64,000 nt of DNA from Azospirillum fermentarium (lineage in GTDB: Bacteria > Pseudomonadota > Alphaproteobacteria > Azospirillales > Azospirillaceae), in NCBI RefSeq assembly GCF_025961205.1, contig NZ_JAOQNH010000002.1, forward strand, positions 213,501 to 277,500, written 5' to 3'. The position numbers were made by a program, and so were the translations under genes. Of this stretch, positions 19,264 through 28,462 are shown one piece after another. Each line of letters starts with the position of its first letter. Position 1 is the first letter of the stretch. Below the pieces are notes generated by a model. That model saw only the letters and a program-made list of their open reading frames with translations, was not told the DNA's origin and did not search any database.

Positions 19264-21492
19264 CTATTCGAAACGATTGGTCTTGGGGAAGCCGTTGGGC
19301 GGCATTTTCCCCGCACTGCCGCGCAGGCCAAGCCAGGGGGTGACGTCGGTTTCCAGCCGGCGCCGTTCGCCCGACGGCCAGCCCAGCCCTTCGGCGAAGC
19401 GGAAGGTCTTCAAATCCGACAGGCTGGCGTCCTTGTACTTCTGAAGCTGCACGCCTTTGCCGCGGGTCATCACCGGCAGTTCTTCCAAGGGGAAGATCAG
19501 GAGCTTGCGGTTGTTGCCGATGACGGCCACATGGTCGCCGTCCACCGGGTGGCAGACGCGGGCCGAGCGGCCCGACTCCAGGTTCAGCACCTGCTTGCCG
19601 GCGCGGGTCTGGGCCAGCACCTCCGCCTCGTCCACCTGGAAGCCGCGGCCGTCGTCGGACGCGACGATCAGGCGGCGGTCCGGCTGGTGCTTCATCAGCG
19701 TCACGATGTCCACGTCGTTGCCCAGGTCGATCATCAGCCGCACCGGCTCGCCGAATCCCCGCCCGCGGGGCAGCTTGTCGGCGGTGAGCGTGAAGAACTT
19801 GCCGTTGCTGGCGAAGACCAGGATCTTGTCCGTCGTCTCGCAATGAAGCCAGAAACTCTCGCGGTCGCCGTCCTTGTACTTGACGTCGGCCCGCTCCCCC
19901 TCGTTCAGGTGGCCGCGGACGGCGCGGATCCAGCCCTTGTCGGAGCACAGCACCGTCACCGGCTCCCGCTCCACCACCGCATCCACGGGGATGTCGATGA
20001 GGACCGGGGCCTCGGCCACCAGGGTGCGGCGGTCGCCCAGCGGCCCCTTGCCGAACCGCTTCTTGATCTCCGCCACCTCCTCCGTCAGCCGCTTCCAGCG
20101 CAGGGACTCGTCGCGCAGCAGCAACTCCAGCCCGGCCTTTTCCTCCGACAGGGTGGCGTGTTCGGTGCGCAGTTCCATCTCCTCCAGCTTGCGCAGGTTG
20201 CGCAGGCGCATGTTGAGGATGGCTTCGGCCTGCACGTCGGTCAGGTCGAAGGTGCGCATCAACTCGGCCTTGGGCTCATCCTCCTCCCGGATGATGCGGA
20301 TGACCTCGTCAAGGTTGAGGTAGGCTTTCAGATAGCCGTCCAGCACCTCCAGCCGGTGGTCGATCTTGCCCAGCCGGTGGGTGGAGCGGCGGACCAGCAC
20401 CTCCATCCGGTGGTCGAGGAAGGCGCGCAGTACGTCCCGCAGGTTCATGACGCGGGGCACGTTGTCCCGGCCCAGCACGTTCATGTTCAGTGGGAACCGC
20501 ACCTCCAGGTCCGTGGCCTGGAACAGCGAGGCCATCATGACCTCGGGGTCCACGTTGCGGCTCTTGGGCACCAGCACCAGCCGCACGTCTTCCGCCGATT
20601 CGTCGCGGATGTCCTCCAGCAGCACCAGCTTCTTCTGGGTCAGCAGGTCGGCGATCTTCTCGATCAGGCGGGATTTCGGCACCTGATAGGGGATCTCGGT
20701 GACGATCACCTGCCATGTGCCCTGGCCCAGCTTCTCCACCGTCCAGCGGGCGCGCAGGCGGAAGCCGCCGCGCCCGGTGCGGTACGCCTCCAGCACCTGA
20801 TCGCGGGATTCCACCAGCACGCCGCCGGTGGGGAAATCGGGGCCGGGCATGAAGCCGACCAGCGTTTCGACCGGTGCGTCCGGCTGTTTGATCAGGTGGC
20901 GCAGCGCATCGCAGATCTCGCCCACATTGTGGGGCGGGATGCTGGTCGCCATGCCCACCGCGATGCCGCTGGACCCGTTGGCCAGCAGGTTGGGGAAGGC
21001 CGCCGGCAGCACCACCGGTTCTTCCCCGTCACCGTCGTAGGTGGCGCGGAAATCGACCGCATCCTCGTCGATGCCGGCCAGCAGCGCCTTGGCCACGTCG
21101 GTCAGGCGCGCCTCGGTGTACCGCATGGCGGCGGCGTTGTCGCCGTCGATGTTGCCGAAATTGCCCTGGCCGTCGATCAGCGGGTAGCGGACGGCGAAAT
21201 CCTGCGCCAGACGCACCAGCGCGTCATAGACCGCGGTGTCGCCGTGGGGGTGGAACTTGCCGATCACGTCGCCGACCACGCGCGCCGATTTCTTGGGCGG
21301 CGTGGTGGGTTCCAGCCGCAACTGGCTCATGGCGAACAGAAGCCGGCGGTGGACCGGCTTCAGCCCGTCGCGCACGTCGGGCAGCGAGCGCGACATGATG
21401 GTGGACAGAGCATAGCTCAGGTACCGCTCGCCGAGGGCATCGGCCAGCGGCTTTTCCAGGATCTCGGAAACGGGCTCGGGCGTCTTCTTCAT
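19264..21492 (-). CDS. parC: DNA topoisomerase IV subunit A
   Basis: ParC is the DNA-cleaving subunit of topoisomerase IV, which decatenates replicated chromosomes. The 742-residue protein has the conserved start [32 protein letters not shown], the winged-helix region and the active tyrosine Tyr125 ([11 protein letters not shown]). Its C-terminal beta-pinwheel is degenerate, which distinguishes it from GyrA. The quinolone-determining segment reads [13 protein letters not shown], with Thr86 and Asp90 where E. coli ParC has Ser80 and Glu84. The ATG at 21492 (MKKTPEP) is preferred over one three codons upstream. No parE or gyrase genes are in the window. Confidence 0.95.
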   Translation of the reverse strand: MKKTPEPVSEILEKPLADALGERYLSYALSTIMSRSLPDVRDGLKPVHRRLLFAMSQLRLEPTTPPKKSARVVGDVIGKFHPHGDTAVYDALVRLAQDFAVRYPLIDGQGNFGNIDGDNAAAMRYTEARLTDVAKALLAGIDEDAVDFRATYDGDGEEPVVLPAAFPNLLANGSSGIAVGMATSIPPHNVGEICDALRHLIKQPDAPVETLVGFMPGPDFPTGGVLVESRDQVLEAYRTGRGGFRLRARWTVEKLGQGTWQVIVTEIPYQVPKSRLIEKIADLLTQKKLVLLEDIRDESAEDVRLVLVPKSRNVDPEVMMASLFQATDLEVRFPLNMNVLGRDNVPRVMNLRDVLRAFLDHRMEVLVRRSTHRLGKIDHRLEVLDGYLKAYLNLDEVIRIIREEDEPKAELMRTFDLTDVQAEAILNMRLRNLRKLEEMELRTEHATLSEEKAGLELLLRDESLRWKRLTEEVAEIKKRFGKGPLGDRRTLVAEAPVLIDIPVDAVVEREPVTVLCSDKGWIRAVRGHLNEGERADVKYKDGDRESFWLHCETTDKILVFASNGKFFTLTADKLPRGRGFGEPVRLMIDLGNDVDIVTLMKHQPDRRLIVASDDGRGFQVDEAEVLAQTRAGKQVLNLESGRSARVCHPVDGDHVAVIGNNRKLLIFPLEELPVMTRGKGVQLQKYKDASLSDLKTFRFAEGLGWPSGERRRLETDVTPWLGLRGSAGKMPPNGFPKTNRFE

Positions 21493-21552
21493 GCACCGCA
21501 CCCTAGCCGAACACGGCCCCCGGTTTCCAGCGCTTTGAGTTCCGCAAACGTT

Positions 21553-22263
21553 CTATCGGCTGGCGGTAAGCCGGTCGGCCAGCCGCCGGCGGGCGGGGGG
21601 CAGGGGGGCGTTCAGCACGTGGCGTTCGAGGAAATGGCCGGTCAGCCGCAGCCCGTCGGCGGTTTCCAGCGTCCCGCCGCCGCCGCGCCCGATCAGGAAC
21701 CCCGGCAGCGGCAGCAGCCGGTCGCGGTACGGCTCCCCCACCGCCGCGGTCACCGCCCGCCCGGTGCGCGGGCTGACATAGGCCAGATAATCGTTGCCGC
21801 CGGTCACGGCACAGCGGTCGAGATCCAGCCCGAAACCCAGCTCGGCCAGCAGCCCCACCTCCCATCGCACATAGCTTTCCGCCCAGGCGGGGGAGGGAAG
21901 CAGGCCCAGCAGCACCAAAAGCCCGTCGAACACCGCCGGGTGCGGTTCGTGTTCGGGCAGGGCGGCGTCCACCAGCGCGCACGCCGCGGTCAGCGCCGCC
22001 AGCCGCGGCGCCTCGTCCAGCACGGCGGCGGCGTAGGCGTGGACGGTCTCCAGCGTGAAATGCCCCAGATGGTCGGGCAGCCGGCCCCGCCAGCGGGCGT
22101 CGGTCAGGGTTCCCGGCTCCAGGGTGGCGCGCAGGCGGCTGGACCGCCCGCCGGGAACCAGCCCGGCCGAGCGCCCATGCCCGCGGGTCAGCATCACCGC
22201 CACCGCCGCGGTTTCCCCGTGGGGGCGGGCCGACAAGACGATGCCCTGGTCGCGCCATTCCAT
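21553..22263 (-). CDS. recO: DNA repair protein RecO
   Basis: RecO helps RecR load RecA on single-stranded DNA in the RecF pathway and anneals complementary strands. The 236-residue protein begins with the OB-fold signature MEWRDQGIVLSARPHGETAAVAVMLTRGHG. It continues into the alpha-helical domain with WAESYVRWEVGLLAELGFGLDLDRCAVTG, the position of the zinc motif in other RecOs; here only one cysteine of that motif remains, as is common in alphaproteobacteria. It lies 60 bases upstream of parC on the same strand, so the two may share a transcript. Confidence 0.9.
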   Translation of the reverse strand: MEWRDQGIVLSARPHGETAAVAVMLTRGHGRSAGLVPGGRSSRLRATLEPGTLTDARWRGRLPDHLGHFTLETVHAYAAAVLDEAPRLAALTAACALVDAALPEHEPHPAVFDGLLVLLGLLPSPAWAESYVRWEVGLLAELGFGLDLDRCAVTGGNDYLAYVSPRTGRAVTAAVGEPYRDRLLPLPGFLIGRGGGGTLETADGLRLTGHFLERHVLNAPLPPARRRLADRLTASR

Positions 22264-22414
22264 GGAACGAAACTAGTACGAAACCGGGGCCGGCACCAGC
22301 CTTTCCCATTCCCGCTCCCATTCCCGCTGTTGCAGGACGCGGCCTTTTCACCAACACTTTCTCCCGGCGCGGAGCCAACCGGGCCGGAATTCCATGAAAA
22401 CGGAGAGGGACGTC

Positions 22415-23413
22415 ATGACCGCGGAACGCTTTACCGCCTTCGTCATCGAGGATGTGGAGGGCAAGCCCAAGGGCGGCTTCAAGGAGATCGGGCTGAGCGA
22501 CCTGCCGGATCATGATGTTCTGGTGCGGGTGGATTACTCCACCGTCAATTACAAGGACGGGCTGGCCGTCACCGGCAAGGGCCGCATCGCCCGCAATCTG
22601 CCCATGGTCGGCGGCATCGATCTGGCCGGCACGGTGGTCGAATCGCGCTCCCCCGACTGGCAGCCGGGCGACGCGGTGCTGGTCAACGGCTGGGGCCTGT
22701 CGGAAACCGCGTGGGGCGGCTATTCCCGGTATCAGCGGCTGAAGCCGCAGTGGCTGATCCGCCGCCCGGCGGCCTTCACCGCCGAACAGGCGATGGCCAT
22801 CGGCACCGCCGGCTACACCGCGGCCCTGTGCGTGGACGCGCTGGAGGATTGGGGCCACATCCAGCCGGGCGGGGCGGAGGTGCTGGTCACCGGCGCCGCC
22901 GGCGGGGTGGGGTCGGTGGCGGTGGCGCTGCTGGCCGCCCGCGGCTACACGGTCACGGCCTCGACCGGGCGGGCGGAAACCGCGGATTACCTGACGGCGC
23001 TGGGCGCCACCACCATCATCGGGCGCGCGGAACTGGCCACGGCGGGCGCGCCGCTGCAAAAGGAGCGCTGGGGCGGGGCGGTGGATTCGGTGGGCGGCAC
23101 CACGCTGGTGACCGCGCTGGCCCAGACCAGCTATGGCGGGGCGGTGGCCGCGTGCGGCCTTGCCGGGTCGGCGGACCTGCCGGGCAGCGTGTTCCCCTTC
23201 ATCCTGCGCAGCGTGGCCCTGCTGGGCGTCGATTCGGTGATGGCCCCCGCCGCGAAGCGGCAAAAGGCGTGGGACCGTCTGGCCCGCGACCTGAAACCGG
23301 AAACGCTGGCTGGTGTGTATTCTGTCGAACCCTTCACGGCCCTGCCGGACCTGGCCGCCAGGATCATCGCCGGCCAGATCCGTGGCCGCGTGGTCCTGGA
23401 TCTGCGCGGTTAG
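22415..23413 (+). CDS. acuI: Acrylyl-CoA reductase AcuI/YhdH-type quinone oxidoreductase
   Basis: A medium-chain dehydrogenase/reductase without structural zinc that, in the AcuI/YhdH family, reduces acryloyl-CoA to propionyl-CoA with NADPH, detoxifying this reactive intermediate. Family signs in the 332-residue protein are VRVDYSTVNYKDGLAVTGKG, MVGGIDLAGTVVES, the nucleotide motif VTGAAGGVGSVAV and TLAGVYSVEPFTALPDLAARIIAGQIRGRVVLD. GGAGAGGGA precedes the ATG at 22415, so it is preferred over the in-frame ATG at 22394. Linkage in function to mce (propionyl-CoA use) is plausible but they are not adjacent. Its stop codon TAG is the first base-triplet of a 19-bp palindrome. Confidence 0.9.
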   Translation: MTAERFTAFVIEDVEGKPKGGFKEIGLSDLPDHDVLVRVDYSTVNYKDGLAVTGKGRIARNLPMVGGIDLAGTVVESRSPDWQPGDAVLVNGWGLSETAWGGYSRYQRLKPQWLIRRPAAFTAEQAMAIGTAGYTAALCVDALEDWGHIQPGGAEVLVTGAAGGVGSVAVALLAARGYTVTASTGRAETADYLTALGATTIIGRAELATAGAPLQKERWGGAVDSVGGTTLVTALAQTSYGGAVAACGLAGSADLPGSVFPFILRSVALLGVDSVMAPAAKRQKAWDRLARDLKPETLAGVYSVEPFTALPDLAARIIAGQIRGRVVLDLRG

Positions 23414-23452
23414 AGTCCTTCAGGTGCTTATTGAAGCACCTGAAGGACTCTA
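23411..23452. terminator. 19-bp perfect palindrome at the acuI stop
   Basis: Arms TAGAGTCCTTCAGGTGCTT (23411-23429) and its exact complement (23434-23452) are separated by ATTG. The acuI stop codon is inside the first arm. A loose T-rich stretch (CTTTTGGTTTT) follows. It probably terminates or protects the acuI mRNA and is the first of four palindromes before the convergent gene. Confidence 0.8.
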
Positions 23453-23468
23453 AGCTTTTGGTTTTCCC

Positions 23469-23579
23469 GTGTGATTCACGCTTCAAACGATTCCGTTTGA
23501 ACCGATCACACTCTAATCGAGGGGTTCCAAGGGCCGCCGGCCCTTGGCGGGGAAGCGCGAAGGGGAAGATCCCCTTCGC
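23469..23579. repeat. Cluster of three further intergenic palindromes
   Basis: Three stem-loops follow the acuI palindrome. The first has outer arms GTGTGAT/ATCACAC (23469-23511) around TTCAAACG/CGTTTGAA (23482-23501, loop ATTC). The second is CCAAGGGCC/GGCCCTTGG (23527-23547). The third is GCGAAGGGG/CCCCTTCGC (23557-23579), reaching into the stop of the convergent gene. They look like dispersed intergenic palindromic units rather than a single terminator. Confidence 0.7.
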
Positions 23580-24781
23580 TACCGCTTCTGCAGCCGGTCC
23601 GCCACCTCGTTGATGCCTTCGGCCCTGAGAATCGCCTGCCTCTGCCGCATGCGCCGCCGGGCGATGGCCTCCTCCATCCCGGCCCCGCCCAGAAGCATCC
23701 CATTCTCATCCCGCAGATGCAGGACCAGTTGGTCGAGCAGGCCCGGTTCCTGTTTCGGGTCGCGGGGGTCGAGCGGGCGGTCGCCGCCGATGGCGGCGCG
23801 CAGCCGTTCGATCAGCACCACCCGGCAGGTGGGGGCGAGACCGCGGTGGATGAGGGCGGAGATCCGCCGCAACGGGTCGGTTGGGGGGATGCCCTTCGGT
23901 TCCGGTTCCCGTCCGGTCAGAGCGTCGGCCAGCGTGGTCAGCCCACCGGCCAGATGGGGCTGATGGCCCAGGATGTCCTTGACCACCTCCGCCGATTCCA
24001 GGGCGTCGGCCATGGCGCCTTCGATCAGGGGGCCCGGCAGGTGGGCGGTGCAGCGTTCCATCATGGCGGTCAGGGTTTCCAGCCGCCCGGCCAGCGAGGG
24101 CATGCCGGTCATATGGTCGGTGAGCTGGGCGAGGAAGAGGAACTGGGCCTCCGCCCCCTCGCCGCTGCGTTCCAGCCGGTCCAGACTTTCGCCCGGCTGG
24201 GCGGGGTCGAAGGTGGGCAGGCGGCGCAGCACCGCGGCCCCGTCGCGCGCCCGCGCCACGGCGGCGTCGGCCAGGATGCGCAGCTCACGGGCTCGGGTGG
24301 CGTGGGGCGTGCCGGCGGTCTGGCCCTGGTGGCGGGCGACGGCGTGGATGGCGGCCCCCAGCAGCGCGGCCTGTTCGTCCAGGGCGCGGGCGTAAGGCCA
24401 GCCGTGGAGCAGCTCGGTCATGGTGATGTGGTGGCGGTCCAGGAACATGCGCAGCATCCGCCCCATCACCGACCGGGCGGGAAAGCCGTAGAGGTCAGGC
24501 AGGGTATAGCACCAGGGCGCCCCCTCCCCCTCGTCCGCCAGGACCAGCGGCTTGTTCTTGGTCTTGGGCAGAAGGCTCTGAAACACCACGGTTTCCAGCA
24601 GCATGCCGGGCAGGGGGCGGTACTTCACCACCTTCACCCCTTCGGCCAGTCGGGCGGCGAGCATGGATTTGGCGGAGGCCAGCGCGTCCGCCTCCTCCGC
24701 GAAGGTGGATTCGATCCGCCACCGCCCGTCGCGGAGCAGATGCAGCTCGAACTTGGACGCGCCTCTGCCGAACAAGGGCAC
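23579..24781 (-). CDS. Uncharacterised protein downstream of uvrD
   Basis: I do not recognise this 400-residue protein. It is soluble, mostly helical and Arg/Ala/Leu-rich. An N-terminal alpha/beta-looking segment (FGRGASKFELHLLRDGRWRIESTF) is followed by VVKYRPLPGMLLETVVFQSLLPK, then long helices to the C-terminus (RRRMRQRQAILRAEG). The start is taken as GTG at 24781, five bases after the uvrD stop with AGGAAC upstream. The open frame continues far upstream only by chance inside uvrD. Tight placement behind uvrD suggests co-transcription and perhaps a shared role, but nothing in the sequence shows a DNA-repair domain. Confidence 0.65.
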   Translation of the reverse strand: MPLFGRGASKFELHLLRDGRWRIESTFAEEADALASAKSMLAARLAEGVKVVKYRPLPGMLLETVVFQSLLPKTKNKPLVLADEGEGAPWCYTLPDLYGFPARSVMGRMLRMFLDRHHITMTELLHGWPYARALDEQAALLGAAIHAVARHQGQTAGTPHATRARELRILADAAVARARDGAAVLRRLPTFDPAQPGESLDRLERSGEGAEAQFLFLAQLTDHMTGMPSLAGRLETLTAMMERCTAHLPGPLIEGAMADALESAEVVKDILGHQPHLAGGLTTLADALTGREPEPKGIPPTDPLRRISALIHRGLAPTCRVVLIERLRAAIGGDRPLDPRDPKQEPGLLDQLVLHLRDENGMLLGGAGMEEAIARRRMRQRQAILRAEGINEVADRLQKR

Positions 24782-24786
24782 CGTTC

Positions 24787-27111
24787 CTATTCCGCCTGAT
24801 CCGCCGGCACGACGAAGGCGTCCATCACCTTCTTCACGCCGGCATGATCGAAATCGATCTCCAGCTTGTCGTCGGCCACCCCGATCACGGTGCCGGCGCC
24901 GAATTTCTGGTGGAACACCCGCGCGCCCTTGGCGAAGGGGGCAGTGGGCCGGGGCCGCGATTCCACGGTATAGGCGGTGCCCTCCAGCGTCACGCCGCGG
25001 GGGGCTGGCGGCTGGCGGTTGGGCACGTTGCGGAAGAAGGACGCGGAATCGCGGAAGCCCCCGCCCATGCCCGACCCCATGCCGCCGCCGGTCTGCCCGG
25101 CGAACAGGCCGGCATCGGCGTCGGCCTCCACCGTGTCGGGCGGCAGCTCGTCGATGAAGCGGGAGGGCAGGGCGCTGACCCAGCTTCCGTACAGCCGCCG
25201 GTTGGCCGCGTGGCTGATGAAGGCGCGGCGCCGGGCGCGGGTCAATCCCACATAGGCCAGCCGCCGTTCCTCCTCCAGACCGGCGATGCCGGTCTCGTCC
25301 AGGGCGCGCTGGTTGGGGAAGACGCCCTCCTCCCACCCCGGCAGGAACACGATGTCGAACTCCAGCCCCTTGGCGCCGTGCAGGGTCATCAGCGTGACCT
25401 GCTCGGCCCCGGCGGACTCGGCGTTTTCCATGACCAGGGAGACATGTTCGAGAAAACCGCCGAGATTCTCGAAATCCGCCATGGCGGTGACGAGTTCCTT
25501 CAGGTTTTCCAGCCGGCCCGGCGCCTCGGGCGTCTTGTCCTCCTGCCACATGCGGGTATAGCCGGACTCGTCCAGGATCATCCGCGTCAGGTCGGTATGG
25601 GGCATGGTCTGGGTCAGCCCACCCCAGCGGAAGAAATCCTGCAGCAGGCCGCGCAGCGTGTTGCGCACCTTGGGCTTCAGCTCGTCGGTTTCCACCAGCG
25701 CCCACCCGGCCTCCACCAGCGGCACGCCGCGGGCGCGCGCGGTCTGATAGAGCGTCTGCATGGCCGCCGGGCCGATGCCGCGCTTGGGCACGTTGATGAT
25801 GCGCTCGAACGCCAGGTCGTCGTCGGGTTGGTGGGTGACGCGCAGATAGGCCAGGGCGTCGCGGATTTCCTGCCGTTCATAGAACCGCGGGCCGCCGATC
25901 ACCTTATAAGGCAGGCCGAGCGTGATGAAGCGTTCCTCGAACTCGCGGGTCTGGAAGCCGGCGCGCACCAGCACCGCCATCCGGCCCAGCGTGACGCCCT
26001 GGCGCTGGAGCGATTCGATCTCGTCGCCGACCCAGCGGGCTTCCTCCTCGCCGTCCCACACGGCCTTGACCCGCACGCGGTCGCCGCCGTCGGACTGTGT
26101 CCACAGGGTCTTGCCCAGCCGGCCCTTGTTGTTGGCGATCAGGCCCGAGGCGGCGGCCAGGATGTGGCCGGTGGAGCGGTAGTTCTGCTCCAGCTTGATG
26201 ATCTGCGCGCCGGGGAAATCGGATTCGAAGCGCAGGATGTTGCCGATCTCCGCCCCGCGCCAGGCATAGATCGACTGATCCTCGTCACCGACGCAGCAGA
26301 TGTTCTTGTGCGCCTGGGACAGGATGCGCAGCCACAGATATTGCGCGACGTTGGTGTCCTGATACTCGTCCACCAGGATGTAGCGGAACTTGCGGTGGTA
26401 TTCCGCCAGCACGTCCGGGTGGGACTGGAAGATGGCCAGCGTGTGCAGCAGCAGATCGCCGAAGTCGCAGGCGTTCAGCGCCTTCAGCCGTTCCTGGTAC
26501 GCACGGTACAAAGATACCAGCCGCCCGCCCGCCGTGTCGCCGCCGTCCGAATCGGTCAGCTTTTCCGGCGGCAGGCCGCGGTCCTTCCACCGTTCGATGG
26601 CGCCCAGGATCTGGCGCGGCGGCCATTTCTTGGCGTCGATGTTGGCCGCTTCCAGCAACTGCTTGATCAGCCGGATCTGGTCGTCGGTGTCGAGGATGGT
26701 GAAGTTGGACTTCAGCCCCACCAGATCGGCGTGACGGCGCAGCATGCGCGCGGCCAGGGCGTGGAAGGTGCCGAGCCACCACCCCTCCACCTCCATCCCC
26801 AGCAGCGCCCCGATGCGCTCGCGCATTTCGCGGGCGGCCTTGTTGGTGAAGGTGACGGCCAGAATCTGGAAGGGGGCGGCGCGCCGGGTGACCAGCAGAT
26901 GGGCCAGACGGGTGGTCAGCACCCGCGTCTTGCCGGTGCCGGCCCCGGCCAGCACCAGCACCGGACCGTCCAGCGCCTCCACCGCCGCCCGCTGGGTGGG
27001 GTTCAGCCCGTCGAGGTAGGCGAAACGGTTCGGCACCGCCGGAATGCCGGCAGGGGCGTCCGTTGCGGGAACGGCGTGGTTCAGGGGATCGTCGTCATAG
27101 GCATCGCTCAT
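24787..27111 (-). CDS. uvrD: UvrD/PcrA-type ATP-dependent DNA helicase
   Basis: A superfamily 1A 3'-to-5' helicase for nucleotide-excision and mismatch repair and for clearing RecA filaments. The 774-residue protein has the Q motif LNPTQRAAVEALDGP, Walker A GAGTGKT (56-62), motif Ia TFTNKAA, Walker B/II VDEYQDTN, motif III GDEDQSIYAWRGA, motif IV LEQNYRST, motif V TLMTLHGAKGLEF and motif VI RRLAYVGLTRARR. The C-terminal GFRDSASFFRN linker and the Tudor-like end (GARVFHQKFGAGTVIGV) fit PcrA/UvrD. The first 30 residues are a non-conserved acidic extension. Confidence 0.95.
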   Translation of the reverse strand: MSDAYDDDPLNHAVPATDAPAGIPAVPNRFAYLDGLNPTQRAAVEALDGPVLVLAGAGTGKTRVLTTRLAHLLVTRRAAPFQILAVTFTNKAAREMRERIGALLGMEVEGWWLGTFHALAARMLRRHADLVGLKSNFTILDTDDQIRLIKQLLEAANIDAKKWPPRQILGAIERWKDRGLPPEKLTDSDGGDTAGGRLVSLYRAYQERLKALNACDFGDLLLHTLAIFQSHPDVLAEYHRKFRYILVDEYQDTNVAQYLWLRILSQAHKNICCVGDEDQSIYAWRGAEIGNILRFESDFPGAQIIKLEQNYRSTGHILAAASGLIANNKGRLGKTLWTQSDGGDRVRVKAVWDGEEEARWVGDEIESLQRQGVTLGRMAVLVRAGFQTREFEERFITLGLPYKVIGGPRFYERQEIRDALAYLRVTHQPDDDLAFERIINVPKRGIGPAAMQTLYQTARARGVPLVEAGWALVETDELKPKVRNTLRGLLQDFFRWGGLTQTMPHTDLTRMILDESGYTRMWQEDKTPEAPGRLENLKELVTAMADFENLGGFLEHVSLVMENAESAGAEQVTLMTLHGAKGLEFDIVFLPGWEEGVFPNQRALDETGIAGLEEERRLAYVGLTRARRRAFISHAANRRLYGSWVSALPSRFIDELPPDTVEADADAGLFAGQTGGGMGSGMGGGFRDSASFFRNVPNRQPPAPRGVTLEGTAYTVESRPRPTAPFAKGARVFHQKFGAGTVIGVADDKLEIDFDHAGVKKVMDAFVVPADQAE

Positions 27112-27559
27112 GCCCTATCATATACATCATGCCGCCCGGCCCCCATAGCCTCTGAGGGCACAGGGGCGCGACCGGGGTGCCCATTTCCGTTCCCGGTCTT
27201 TGTTTCAGAAGAATCATAGAAGCGTGGAAGAATTCAATTCGACTATCCCATCGAACACTTTGTACTGCCTCGTAATATGAAGCGAGTCGTGGGCAGTGTG
27301 AAAAGGAAGCCGGCGGGGCTTATGGCATATGCCGATTGCCTGCGAAAATTTTGACTTTAGAGAAATTTTCTGACCCTCAAATCCGGGGTACTGTCAGTCT
27401 CGAAGCGGGCAGGCGGGGCCTTCCGGGCGGATACCGATACGTATCTCGATCGGTCCTGCAGGCGCCGATGCCGAACGAAAGCGTCATGGCCACCCCGGAC
27501 GTGGGCAGCGTCCAGCCATCGATGCCGTCAACCTTATGAACAGAGGCGGGCTAACGACC
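27112..27559. other. Divergent intergenic region upstream of uvrD and a LuxR regulator
   Basis: This 448-base region separates uvrD (minus) from the first LuxR-type regulator (plus). No gene is convincing. It holds an AT-rich inverted repeat GAAAATTT/AAATTTTC (27344-27370) and a 10-bp palindrome GATACGTATC (27436-27445), either of which could be an operator. The long leader before the regulator suggests complex control. Confidence 0.5.
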
Positions 27560-28243
27560 ATGGATCCCGTGAACGTTTTCCTGATCGATTCGAACAAGCT
27601 GTTCCGCGAAGGGATGAAGCGCCTGTTCGATGCCTCGTCCTTCCGGGTGATGGGAGAGGCGGGTTCGTTGAGCGAAGGGCTGGGCCTGATCGAAACGGCT
27701 CCTGAAAAGCCGGGCCTGATCCTGATCGACCTTGCCGGCGGCGGGGAGGAGGACGTGGACGGAATGCGCGCCCTGCGTGCCCGGTTCCCCGAGATCCGCA
27801 CGGTGATCCTGACCAGCGACCTGTGCACCCGCCGTCTGTCGGCCGCCCTGGGGGCCGGGGCCGACGGCTATCTGATGAAGAACATCGCGTGTGAAGCGCT
27901 GATGCAATCGCTGCGGCTGGTGATGATGGGGGAAAAGGTGCTCCCCACCCACCTGGCCGAGCTGCTGGTGTCGGGCAAGACCGATGAACTGGCCACCGAG
28001 GTTCCCACCCGCCGCAAGGGCCTGTCCCAGCGGGAGATCCAGATCCTGAAGTGTCTGTTGAACGGCAATTCCAACAAGATGATCGCCAACCACCTGAACA
28101 TCACCGAAGCGACGGTGAAGGTTCATCTGAAAAGCCTGCTGCGCAAGATCAACGCCTCCAACCGCACGCAGGCGGCCATTTGGGCGCTGAACAACGGCAT
28201 CGGTGAACAGCCGGTGGAAGCCCCCCACGCATCCATGGCGTGA
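27560..28243 (+). CDS. LuxR/NarL-type response regulator with atypical acidic pocket
   Basis: A 227-residue receiver plus LuxR HTH protein. The receiver keeps the phosphoacceptor Asp57 (LILIDLAGG), the switch Thr (VILTS) and Lys107 (YLMKN), but the normal acidic pair is Asp10-Ser11 (FLIDSN), so metal binding and phosphorylation may be altered. The HTH is typical (LSQREIQILKCLLNGNSNKMIANHLNITEATVKVHLK). ATG 27560 has AGGCGGG upstream and is preferred over ATG 27536. A similar regulator gene follows 219 bases downstream; no cognate kinase is adjacent. Confidence 0.88.
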   Translation: MDPVNVFLIDSNKLFREGMKRLFDASSFRVMGEAGSLSEGLGLIETAPEKPGLILIDLAGGGEEDVDGMRALRARFPEIRTVILTSDLCTRRLSAALGAGADGYLMKNIACEALMQSLRLVMMGEKVLPTHLAELLVSGKTDELATEVPTRRKGLSQREIQILKCLLNGNSNKMIANHLNITEATVKVHLKSLLRKINASNRTQAAIWALNNGIGEQPVEAPHASMA

Positions 28244-28265
28244 TGGGTATGTGACCATTGTCAAA

Positions 28266-28328
28266 GGCCAGCCCTCTGCTTATGGGGCTGGCCCCGCTCG
28301 GGCGTATGACCATCCGGCATATACGCCC
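28266..28328. repeat. Two hairpins between the LuxR regulator genes
   Basis: GGCCAGCCC/GGGCTGGCC (28266-28293) is followed at once by GGGCGTAT/ATACGCCC (28300-28328). Neither has a T run. They may act as a terminator or processing signal after the first regulator gene. Confidence 0.6.
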
Positions 28329-28462
28329 CGTCCTAGCACCAAAAGCGCACTTTACCCAAAGAAACAATGGGCCTTAATTGACTGATACCCCCGTGTCCCG
28401 TCCCTTATCCCCAGACAGGACAAGCTTAACCATTCGGATGATGCTGTAAAGGCGAAAACTCC

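Noticed and set aside
19264..21492. Assignment of the parC product as GyrA
   Set aside because: The C-terminal region lacks the GyrA box, and the start and length fit ParC of alphaproteobacteria.
24782..25705. Upstream extension of the unknown gene behind uvrD
   Set aside because: This part runs inside uvrD in another frame and reads as low-quality Arg/Gly-rich sequence; the family-like sequence begins only after GTG 24781.
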